This document shows, one piece after another, positions 54,412-62,033 of a stretch of 64,000 nucleotides of DNA. A program made the translations under genes and the position numbers. The DNA comes from Curtobacterium sp. MCSS17_015 (lineage in GTDB: Bacteria; Actinomycetota; Actinomycetes; Actinomycetales; Microbacteriaceae), in the NCBI RefSeq assembly GCF_003234265.2, contig NZ_CP126256.1, forward strand, positions 1,612,001-1,676,000, in the 5' to 3' direction. The notes under the pieces are model-generated. The model was not told the DNA's origin and did no database searches. It was given only the letters and a program-made list of their open reading frames with translations. The number at the start of each line of letters is the position of its first letter. The stretch's first letter is position 1.

Positions 54412-55542
54412 GTGTTCCTGAAGACCTTCGGGTGGTCCCTGGCCATCACCGTGCTCGCCCTGGCCGTGGCCCTCGTCTACGGCGGGTGGAGCGCGGTCAT
54501 CATCACCGCCATCCTCGGCATCCTCGAGATCAGCCTCAGCTTCGACAACGCGGTCGTCAACGCCCGCATTCTCGAGCGGATGAACCCGTTCTGGCAGAAG
54601 ATGTTCCTCACCGTGGGCATCATCATCGCCGTGTTCGGCATGCGCATCCTGTTCCCGCTGCTCATCGTCGGCGTGACGGCGTCGCTCAACCCGATCGAGG
54701 CGGTCCAGCTCGCGCTCGAGAAGGGCCCGATCGACGAGCCCGGCACGTACGCCTACCTCCTGCACGAGGCGCACCCGCAGATCGCCGCCTTCGGTGGCAT
54801 GTTCCTGCTCATGATCTTCCTCGACTTCATGTTCGAGGAGCGCGAGATCCTGTGGCTCACGTGGCTCGAGCGCCTGCTGCTCTTCATCGGCAAGCTCCCG
54901 ATGGTCAACGTCGTCGTCGCACTCGCCGTCCTCGCCATCGCGGGAACGACCGCTGGTGACCACCAGTCGACGGTCCTCATCGCCGGGATCTCCGGTCTCG
55001 TCACCTACTTCCTGGTGACCGGACTCGGCGGCCTGTTCGACGTCGACGACCCGGACGACGACGGCAACTCGTTCGAGAACACCGGCGAGATGGTCGCCGA
55101 GGCGAACCGGATGAGCGCCAAGCGCAAGGTCGGGAACGTCGCGGGCAAGGCCGCGTTCCTGCTGTTCCTCTACCTCGAGGTCATCGACGCCTCGTTCTCG
55201 TTCGACGGCGTCATCGGGGCCTTCGCGATCACCGCCGACCCGATCATCATCGCGCTCGGTCTGGGCCTCATCGGCGCCCTGTTCGTCCGCTCTCTCACCG
55301 TCTTCCTGGTCAGGCAGGGCACGCTGGACGAGTTCGAGTACCTCGACCACGGTGCGCACTGGGCGATCGGTGCGCTCGCGGCGATCCTGCTCGTCACGAT
55401 CACCACCGAGGTGAACGAGGTCGTCACCGGCCTCATCGGCGTCGTCTTCATCATCGCCGCGTTCGTCTCGTCGGTGGTCCGCAACAAGCGCAAGGCCGGC
55501 GAGCACCAGCCCGCCGACCAGCGCGCCACCGTCGCCTCCTGA
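54412..55542 (+). CDS. TerC/DUF475-family membrane protein, first gene of the Ter cluster
   Basis: This 376-residue protein has about eight membrane helices and the conserved acidic membrane motifs SFDNAVVNA and SFSFDGVIGAF. TerC-type proteins are linked to metal-ion efflux or to membrane stress. The GTG has AAGGGGAG upstream. It heads a run of genes on one strand (terC-like, three terD, telA and more), a typical Ter operon. The ion handled is unknown. Confidence 0.87.
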   Translation: MFLKTFGWSLAITVLALAVALVYGGWSAVIITAILGILEISLSFDNAVVNARILERMNPFWQKMFLTVGIIIAVFGMRILFPLLIVGVTASLNPIEAVQLALEKGPIDEPGTYAYLLHEAHPQIAAFGGMFLLMIFLDFMFEEREILWLTWLERLLLFIGKLPMVNVVVALAVLAIAGTTAGDHQSTVLIAGISGLVTYFLVTGLGGLFDVDDPDDDGNSFENTGEMVAEANRMSAKRKVGNVAGKAAFLLFLYLEVIDASFSFDGVIGAFAITADPIIIALGLGLIGALFVRSLTVFLVRQGTLDEFEYLDHGAHWAIGALAAILLVTITTEVNEVVTGLIGVVFIIAAFVSSVVRNKRKAGEHQPADQRATVAS

Positions 55543-55633
55543 CACCGCGCCTCCCGGCTCGGCACCGCAGCGACGGCGCCACCTGACAACGGGGTCGACT
55601 CCCCGACCGCACCACGACGAAGGGTTCACCGCC

Positions 55634-56221
55634 ATGGGTCTCAGCCTCCAGAAGGGCCAAGCGCTCTCGCTCACCAAGAACGACGGCAGCGCACTGTCGC
55701 GCGTCCGCCTCGGCCTCGGCTGGGACGCCGTCGCGACGAAGCGCGGGCTGTTCGGCGGCCGCAAGGGCGCCGACGTCGACCTCGACGCCTCCGCGATCTT
55801 CTTCGGCGCCGACGGCCAGCCGGTCGACTACGTCTGGTTCAACCAGCTCCGCAGCAAGGACGGCTCCGCCCAGCACACCGGTGACAACCTCACCGGCGCC
55901 GGGGACGGCGACGACGAGGTGATCCGCATCGACCTCGGTGCGGTCCACGGCGCGGTGCAGCAGATCGTCTTCGTGATCAGCAGCTACAGCCGGCAGACGT
56001 TCGACAACGTGCAGAACGCCTTCTGCCGCGTGGTCGATGACTCGACGGCCGGTGCACCCGAGGTCGCCCGCTACCAGCTCACCGACTCCGGCCCGCAGAC
56101 CGCCATGGTGATGGCGAAGGTGTCCCGGACCGGAGCAGGATGGAGCTTCACCGCGATCGGTGAGCGGGCGGACGGCCGGACCGTGCAGGACCTCGTCGGT
56201 CCCGCAGCCGCGGCGCTCTGA
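55634..56221 (+). CDS. TerD-family protein (TerZ-like)
   Basis: This 195-residue cytoplasmic protein has a TerD Ca2+-binding domain: N-terminal LSLQKGQALSLTKND, the acid site DVDLDASAIFFGADGQ and GDGDDEVIRIDL. It differs from the next two TerD copies by an insert around GLFGGRKG and a shorter end. The ATG has a nearby AGGGTT/GAAGG, 92 bp after the TerC gene. TerD proteins bind calcium and are assembled in membrane-associated stress complexes. Member of the same operon. Confidence 0.9.
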   Translation: MGLSLQKGQALSLTKNDGSALSRVRLGLGWDAVATKRGLFGGRKGADVDLDASAIFFGADGQPVDYVWFNQLRSKDGSAQHTGDNLTGAGDGDDEVIRIDLGAVHGAVQQIVFVISSYSRQTFDNVQNAFCRVVDDSTAGAPEVARYQLTDSGPQTAMVMAKVSRTGAGWSFTAIGERADGRTVQDLVGPAAAAL

Positions 56222-56256
56222 CCCGCGTACCACCGGCACCGACGGAAGGACGACCG

Positions 56257-56838
56257 ATGGCGACCCTCTCGCTCTCGAAGGGGACGAACCTGTCCCTCAC
56301 CAAGACCGACCCGGGCCTGCGCAAGGCCATGATCGGGCTCGGCTGGGACCCGCGCACGACCGCCGGGGAGCAGTTCGACCTCGACGCCTCGGCCCTGCTC
56401 GTGGGCGCCGACGGCAAGGTCCGGTCGAACGACGACTTCGTCTTCTACAACCAGCTGCAGTCGGTCGACGGCTCGGTCGTCCACCAGGGCGACAACCGGA
56501 CGGGCGACGGCGACGGGGACGACGAGCAGATCCTCGTCGACCTGGACCTCGTCGCGCCCGACGTCGCCCGCGTGGTCTTCGTCGTGACGATCGACCAGGC
56601 GGACGCCCGACACCAGAACTTCGGACAGGTCCGCGGGGCCTTCTGCCGCGTCGTGAACGACGAGACCGGCAACGAGGTGGTCCGCTTCGACCTCACCGAG
56701 GACGCCGCGTCGGAGACCGGGATGATCTTCTCCGAGATCTACCGGTACGACGGGGAGTGGAAGTTCCGCGCCGTCGGTCAGGGCTACGCCACCGGGCTCC
56801 GGGGCGTGGCGACCGACTACGGCGTCGTCCTCGACTGA
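56257..56838 (+). CDS. terD: TerD-family protein (copy 1)
   Basis: This 193-residue classical TerD has LSLSKGTNLSLTKTDPGL, FDLDASALLVGADGK (acid site), GDGDGDDEQILVDL and FRAVGQGY. The sequence is nearly identical in the core to the next gene, so the two arose by tandem duplication. The ATG has GGAAGGA upstream, 35 bp after the previous stop. Confidence 0.94.
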   Translation: MATLSLSKGTNLSLTKTDPGLRKAMIGLGWDPRTTAGEQFDLDASALLVGADGKVRSNDDFVFYNQLQSVDGSVVHQGDNRTGDGDGDDEQILVDLDLVAPDVARVVFVVTIDQADARHQNFGQVRGAFCRVVNDETGNEVVRFDLTEDAASETGMIFSEIYRYDGEWKFRAVGQGYATGLRGVATDYGVVLD

Positions 56839-56901
56839 CGGCACCGCCCGAACGACTCCCGTGCTCGACTGACCGCGCACGACCACCCGAAAGGACCGAT
56901 C

Positions 56902-57480
56902 ATGGCCGGACTCTCCCTCTCCAAGGGCAACAACCTCTCCCTCACCAAGACGAGCCCCGGGCTCACCGTGGCCACCGTCGGCCTCGGCTGGGACCCGCGC
57001 ACGACCGCCGGCGAGGCCTTCGACCTCGACGCGTCGGCCCTCCTCGTCGGCGCGGACGGCAAGGTGCGCTCGGACGCGGACTTCATCTTCTACAACCAGC
57101 CGAAGAGCGCCGACGGCTCGGTCGAGCACAAGGGCGACAACCGCACCGGTCAGGGCGACGGTGACGACGAGCAGATCGTCATCGACCTGCAGACCCTGCC
57201 GGCCGACGTCGAGCGGGTCGTCGTGGTCGTCTCGATCGACCAGGGCGAGGCCCGCCGCCAGAACTTCGGGCAGGTGCGCAGCGCCTACTCGCGAGTGCTC
57301 GACCAGGAGGGCGCGGAGATCGTGCGCTTCGACCTGTCCGAGGACGCCGCTCCGGAGACCGCGATGATCTTCTCGGAGATCTACCGCAGCGGTGCCGAGT
57401 GGAAGTTCCGTGCCGTCGGGCAGGGCTACCAGTCTGGTCTCGCCGGTGTCGCGACCGACTTCGGCGTCCAGCTCGGCTGA
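56902..57480 (+). CDS. terD: TerD-family protein (copy 2)
   Basis: This 192-residue TerD is a close paralogue of the preceding gene: the acid-site string FDLDASALLVGADGKVRS is shared exactly, with later divergence (for example ADFIFYNQPKSADGS). All calcium-binding acids are kept. The ATG has GAAAGGA upstream. The 124-bp gap to telA holds a hairpin and no gene. Confidence 0.94.
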   Translation: MAGLSLSKGNNLSLTKTSPGLTVATVGLGWDPRTTAGEAFDLDASALLVGADGKVRSDADFIFYNQPKSADGSVEHKGDNRTGQGDGDDEQIVIDLQTLPADVERVVVVVSIDQGEARRQNFGQVRSAYSRVLDQEGAEIVRFDLSEDAAPETAMIFSEIYRSGAEWKFRAVGQGYQSGLAGVATDFGVQLG

Positions 57481-57488
57481 CGCCGATC

Positions 57489-57522
57489 GGTGCCCGGTCG
57501 GCCGCCTGGACGGCCGGGCACC
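57489..57522. terminator. hairpin between terD copy 2 and telA
   Basis: GGTGCCCGG (57489-57497) pairs with CCGGGCACC (57514-57522), with an inner GGCCG/CGGCC possible. Inside the operon, so it is probably an attenuator or processing site rather than a full stop. Confidence 0.5.
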
Positions 57523-57604
57523 ACCTCCACCGGTACGAAGACCTCCGCTCCGCCCGAGCGCCCTCGCACCACGCAGCCGTCCCACCAGTCACAGGAGACC
57601 ACCG

Positions 57605-58825
57605 ATGCCCGGACCGCTCGCTCCGCCGGAGCCCACCGACCCGTCCCAGGACGCCCTCGTCCTCCGCGCTGCCGACGCCGCCGAGGTCGTCACCCCGGAC
57701 GACGCCCCGGGGATGGTGCCCGTCGACGCCGAGCGGCAGTCGCAGATCGCCGCGCAGGCCCGGGAGTTCGTCGACGAGGTCGCGTCCCTCGACCCGCGGT
57801 CACCGGCGTTCACCGAGAAGGTTGACGGCATCAACGCCATCGCCGGTTCCGAGATCGCCCGCTCCGGCGGCTTCTCCTCACGGATGCTCGAGCGCTCGCA
57901 GTCGTCCGTGTCCGGCGCCAAGCGCTCCGGCGACGACGCGCAGGTGAAGGTGGCGACGACGCTCGGCGACCTGCGCTCCACGGTCGAGGACCTCACGCCG
58001 AACCAGGCCGACCTCAGCACGGGTCGGAAGATCCTCGGCATGATCCCGGGCGGCAACAAGCTCGCGAAGTACTTCCAGCGCTACGAGTCGGCGCAGACCC
58101 AGCTCGACAAGATCATCAAGTCGCTCATGGCCGGGCAGGACGAACTCCGCAAGGACAACGCGACCCTCGCCGACGAGAAGGTCCAGCTGTGGGAGACCAT
58201 GCAGCAGCTGAGCGAGTACGCGGTGTTCGCGAAGGCCCTCGACGCGGCGACCGTCGCGAAGATCGAGGCCCTGCGCAACGGCGGCCGGGTCGACGAGGCG
58301 CAGAAGCTCGAGTCGGACGTGCTCTTCCCGGTGCGTCAGCGGCACCAGGACATCCTCACGCAGCTCGCCGTCTCGGTGCAGGGCTACCTGGCGATGGACC
58401 TCGTGCGGAAGAACAACACCGAGCTCATCAAGGGCGTCGAGCGTGCCCGCACGACGACGATCGCGGCGCTTCGCACGGCCGTCGTCGTGGCGCAGGCCCT
58501 GGCGAACCAGAAGATGGTCCTCGACCAGATCGACGCGGTGAACAACACCACCAACGCGATGATCCTGCAGACGAGCGAGATGCTGCGCGACCAGACCACC
58601 CGGATCCACGAGCAGGCGACGAACTCCGGCGTGAGCGTCGAGACCCTGCAGAAGGCGTTCGACAACGTCTTCCAGACGATGGACGCCATCGACTCCTTCC
58701 GGTCGCAGGCCGCGCAGAACATGTCCTCGACCGTGTCGGCGCTCGAGTCGGGCATCCAGCGCGCCAAGCCGTACCTGGAGCGTGCCCGACAGGGCGAGGG
58801 CGACCAGCGATCGGTCACGCGATGA
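57605..58825 (+). CDS. telA: toxic anion resistance protein TelA
   Basis: This 406-residue soluble protein of the TelA/KlaA family is nearly all helical, with long coiled coils (about 120-370) and the family segment LVRKNNTELIKGVERARTTT. The N-terminus is an acidic, Pro-rich extension. The ATG follows CAGGAGACC. TelA is a constant partner of TerD in Ter systems and has no known enzymatic activity. It overlaps no gene; the next gene begins 18 bp after its stop. Confidence 0.92.
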   Translation: MPGPLAPPEPTDPSQDALVLRAADAAEVVTPDDAPGMVPVDAERQSQIAAQAREFVDEVASLDPRSPAFTEKVDGINAIAGSEIARSGGFSSRMLERSQSSVSGAKRSGDDAQVKVATTLGDLRSTVEDLTPNQADLSTGRKILGMIPGGNKLAKYFQRYESAQTQLDKIIKSLMAGQDELRKDNATLADEKVQLWETMQQLSEYAVFAKALDAATVAKIEALRNGGRVDEAQKLESDVLFPVRQRHQDILTQLAVSVQGYLAMDLVRKNNTELIKGVERARTTTIAALRTAVVVAQALANQKMVLDQIDAVNNTTNAMILQTSEMLRDQTTRIHEQATNSGVSVETLQKAFDNVFQTMDAIDSFRSQAAQNMSSTVSALESGIQRAKPYLERARQGEGDQRSVTR

Positions 58826-58843
58826 CGACCGCGGTCGGCTTCC

Positions 58844-59416
58844 GTGCGTGATCGTCTGCGCGCGCTGTTCGGCCGCGACGACGACGACCAGGACCACCGG
58901 GTCACCGATCCGGACGCGGAGACGCCGGCGTCGGCCGCTGCCGCCGCGGCGGCGCGGATCGACGTGCGCGGGTCCGGCGGGGCCGCGGACGACGCCGCTG
59001 CGGCAGCCGGGCTCGACGACCTCCGCGCCTACGTCCGAGCGGCCGGGGCCGAGCTGCCGACGGTCGTGTCATCACGGGTCCGGCACGTCGAGGACCTGTT
59101 GCGTGAGGCTGCCGGCACGGTGATCGCGCGCGGCGCATCGACCGAGCAGCGGTACCTCTTCCAGGCGATCGTCAACGACTACCTGCCCACGCCCGTCCGC
59201 ACCTACCGGTCCCTCCCCGCGTCGGACCGGACCGCGGACAGCACCGCCACGGCGACCCTCGCCGGCCAACTCGACGTCGTCGCGGAGACGGTGGAGGACA
59301 TGCACGAACAGATCAGGAGCGGCGCCATCGCCGAGCTCTCCTCGCACGGGCGGTTCCTGCGGGACCGCCTCGGCGAGGGCGACGAGGGCCTGCGCCTCCG
59401 CGGAGCGGGCTCGTGA
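58844..59416 (+). CDS. uncharacterised Ter-cluster protein
   Basis: Not recognised as a named family. The 190-residue protein has a short basic start (MRDRLRALFGRDDD), a 35-residue Ala-rich low-complexity linker, and a helical domain (about 55-180) with VRHVEDLLREAAGTVIARGA and LAGQLDVVAETVEDMHEQIR. A GTG start 18 bp after telA lacks a clear ribosome site. The stop overlaps the next TerD gene (GTGA). Context implies a TelA/TerD partner, which is inference. Confidence 0.68.
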   Translation: MRDRLRALFGRDDDDQDHRVTDPDAETPASAAAAAAARIDVRGSGGAADDAAAAAGLDDLRAYVRAAGAELPTVVSSRVRHVEDLLREAAGTVIARGASTEQRYLFQAIVNDYLPTPVRTYRSLPASDRTADSTATATLAGQLDVVAETVEDMHEQIRSGAIAELSSHGRFLRDRLGEGDEGLRLRGAGS

Positions 59417-59973
59417 CGGGTCGGCTCGTCCCGGGAGCGAACGCCGCGATCACCGCGGAGAACCCGGGCCTCACGGCGGTCGTCGTCGGGATCTCCTGGG
59501 ACCAGATCGCCAGCCGCGGTCCGTCCGCCGAGCTCGTCCCGGTCGCGATCGTCTGCGGTCCCGACGGACGCGTGCTCTCCGATGACGACCTGGTGTTCTT
59601 CAACCAGCTCGAGAGCGCCGACGCCTCGGTGCGGTACCTCGACGAGTCCGACCAGGAGGAGATCGACGTCGACCTCGCGTCGGTGCCGGACGCGGTCGAC
59701 AAGATCGTCTTCGCGGTCTACCTCGACCCGGATCCGCGATCGCCGAAGGACCTCGGCTCGGTCCGCTCGATGACCGTGCGGGTCTGCGCCCCCGACGGCC
59801 GGGAGCTCGTCGTGTTCCCGCTGCCGTCCGAGCGCAACCACACCATCGACGCGGTCATCCTCGGCGAGCTCTACCGTCACCGCGCCGAGTGGAAGTTCCG
59901 CGCCGTCGGCCAGGGCTACACGACCGGGCTGACGGGACTGCGCACCGACCACGGCATCGGCCGCGCGCGATGA
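59413..59973 (+). CDS. divergent TerD-family protein
   Basis: This 186-residue TerD-fold protein is clearly related in WDQIASRGPSAELVPVAIVC and FRAVGQGYTTGL but the calcium site is altered: the DLDAS acid string of other copies is replaced by ELVPVAIV, and the GDGDDE loop by LDESDQEE. It may be structural or bind a different ligand. Starts inside the previous stop (GTGA) and ends inside the next start (ATGA), so it is part of the compact operon. Confidence 0.85.
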   Translation: MTGRLVPGANAAITAENPGLTAVVVGISWDQIASRGPSAELVPVAIVCGPDGRVLSDDDLVFFNQLESADASVRYLDESDQEEIDVDLASVPDAVDKIVFAVYLDPDPRSPKDLGSVRSMTVRVCAPDGRELVVFPLPSERNHTIDAVILGELYRHRAEWKFRAVGQGYTTGLTGLRTDHGIGRAR

Positions 59974-60863
59974 CGACCGGGCACCCGTTCCTCCGCCGTC
60001 GCGTCCGTCCCACGCCGCCCGGCCAGGAGGCCCGCCCCACGTCGGTCGCGCCCGCCACGACCGTCCTCCCCCCGCCCACGGGCGCCCCGGCGGGCACCGG
60101 GGTCACGGGGACCGGTGCGACGGGCAGCAGTGGCGCGAGCACGGGCGGCGGCGGGCTGAGTCTGTCCTTCGGTCGGCCGGCCCCCGCCGCCTCCCCCGGG
60201 ACGGCCACGCCGTCCGGCACCGGCACGACGGCCACCGCCGGTCCTCCGTCCGGGAACGGCCCGGCCCTCCGCGGCGGAAGCGGGAGCGGATCCGCGCCCG
60301 TCGCCGGTGCCGGGCCCTCGGACCGCGTCGCCCGTCGGTTGGCGCTCCGGGCCTCCCGGATCCGTCCCTTCCCCGCACCGGACCCACGCGACGTCCGCGT
60401 CCTCGACGCCGAGACGCCGGTCGTCCGCCTCGATCGCCGCCGCTCCGCGGTCGGGGCACTCCGCGTCACCGGCTCCACGAGCGCGGCCTGGGAGTCCGTC
60501 GACCGGGTGGTGGGTGCGAGGACCGTCGACGGTGCCACGGCCGGACGGTCGGTGACGACCCCCGGCAACCGTCCGCTCGTCGGGTACGACGATCGTGACG
60601 TCCTCGTCGCGCTCCGGCACGTCCGCGACCTGCGACGCGCCCTCGTCATGGGTCGCGGTGCGGAGCGGCTCGTCGTCGCGCTGCACGACGGCACGACGCT
60701 CGCGGTCGACCCGGGCGACGCCGACACCACCGTGGTCCTCGCGCTCTCCGTCGTCGACGGCGAGGTCGAACTCCGGGCCGAGCCGTTCCCCCGGGCGTCC
60801 CACGACGGCGACGTCTTCGCCGCGTTCGGGTTCGTCCTGTCCGCCCCGACCGTCGGAGTCTGA
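59970..60863 (+). CDS. uncharacterised Ter-cluster protein with disordered N-terminus
   Basis: Not recognised. The 297-residue protein has a 115-residue Pro/Gly/Thr-rich disordered N-terminus and a C-terminal beta-rich domain (about 150-297) with LRVTGSTSAAWESVDRVVGA, a PLVGYDDRDVLVALRHVRDL segment and VVALHDGTTLAVDPGDADTT. It might be TerA-like, but that is a guess from position. The ATG overlaps the preceding stop (ATGA). 3 bp to the next gene. Confidence 0.65.
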   Translation: MTTGHPFLRRRVRPTPPGQEARPTSVAPATTVLPPPTGAPAGTGVTGTGATGSSGASTGGGGLSLSFGRPAPAASPGTATPSGTGTTATAGPPSGNGPALRGGSGSGSAPVAGAGPSDRVARRLALRASRIRPFPAPDPRDVRVLDAETPVVRLDRRRSAVGALRVTGSTSAAWESVDRVVGARTVDGATAGRSVTTPGNRPLVGYDDRDVLVALRHVRDLRRALVMGRGAERLVVALHDGTTLAVDPGDADTTVVLALSVVDGEVELRAEPFPRASHDGDVFAAFGFVLSAPTVGV

Positions 60864-60866
60864 CCC

Positions 60867-62033
60867 GTGCGCCACTTCGCCAACACCACCGACCAGGAAC
60901 CGCTGTTCCTCCGCCCACCCGAGGACGTCACGCGGGACAGCGACCAGGACCTGCGAGCGGTGGCCCTCGGCGCGACGCTCTACACGCCGGGGATCCGGCC
61001 GGACCTCGTCCGCGACGTGCGCCGTCAGACGGAACTCGGTGCCGGCTCCATCGTGCTGTGCCTCGAGGACTCCGTCGCGGACGACGACCTGCCCCGGGCC
61101 GAGGCGAACGTCGAGACGGCGCTCCGGACACTGACCGAGCACCTCGACCCGTCGACGCTGCCGCAGCTGTTCCTGCGCGTCCGGACCCCCGACCACTTCG
61201 CGCGGCTCCTCGACCGCTTCGGCGACCGCGCCCTCGACGTGCTGAGCGGGATCGTCCTGCCGAAGTTCGAGAACGGTGACGGTGTCGGCGCCCGCTGGTT
61301 CGAGGTCCTCGACGCGGTGAACGCCAGCCGTGACGCTGCCCGGCGGCTGCTCGTCATGCCGATCCTGGAGTCCCCCGCGATCATGCACCGAGAGTCGCGC
61401 ACCGAGGCCCTCGCCGACGTGCACGACCTGCTGCTCGACCGGCGGGCCGACGTCCTCGCGGTCCGCATCGGCGCGACCGACCTGTCGAGCGTCTACGGCC
61501 TGCGGCGCCCGTCGCACCTGACCGCGTACGACGTGCAGGTGCTCGCGTCCGTGATCGGCGACGTGGTGAACGTCCTCGGCCGCGCACAGGACGGCTTCGT
61601 CGTCTCCGGACCGGTGTGGGAGCACTACCCGGACTCCGACCGGGTGTTCCGCACGCAGCTCCGCACGACGCCGTTCCAGGAGGCCGGGGACCTGGCACTC
61701 CGCCGCCAGCTGCTCCTGGAGGGCTTCGACGGGCTGCTGCGCGAGGTGACCCTCGACCGGGCGAACGGCCTGACCGGCAAGACGGTCATCCACCCGCGCC
61801 ACGTGCCGCTCGTGCACGCCATGTCGGTGGTGAGCGATGAGGAGTTCTCGGACGCCTCGGACGTGCTCGCGAACGCGACGGGCGGGGTCGCCGCCTCCCG
61901 GTACGGCAACAAGATGAACGAGATGAAACCGCACCACGCCTGGGCGGAGCGCACCATGCTCCGCGCCCGGGCGTTCGGTGTGGCCACCCCGGACGTGACC
62001 TACGTCGACCTGCTCGAGCGGAGCCTCCCGTGA
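60867..62033 (+). CDS. HpcH/HpaI aldolase/citrate lyase (CitE-like) family protein
   Basis: This 388-residue lyase has an (alpha/beta)8 barrel with VLCLEDSVADDD (metal-binding acids), LFLRVRTPDHF, VLPKFENGDG and VRIGATDLSS. Closest in layout to the CitE-like lyases in Ter operons, where they accompany phosphoribosyltransferases and ATP-grasp ligases. It lacks CoA-transfer partners of citrate lyase. The GTG begins 3 bp after the previous stop and the stop overlaps the next GTG. Reaction unknown. Confidence 0.86.
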   Translation: MRHFANTTDQEPLFLRPPEDVTRDSDQDLRAVALGATLYTPGIRPDLVRDVRRQTELGAGSIVLCLEDSVADDDLPRAEANVETALRTLTEHLDPSTLPQLFLRVRTPDHFARLLDRFGDRALDVLSGIVLPKFENGDGVGARWFEVLDAVNASRDAARRLLVMPILESPAIMHRESRTEALADVHDLLLDRRADVLAVRIGATDLSSVYGLRRPSHLTAYDVQVLASVIGDVVNVLGRAQDGFVVSGPVWEHYPDSDRVFRTQLRTTPFQEAGDLALRRQLLLEGFDGLLREVTLDRANGLTGKTVIHPRHVPLVHAMSVVSDEEFSDASDVLANATGGVAASRYGNKMNEMKPHHAWAERTMLRARAFGVATPDVTYVDLLERSLP

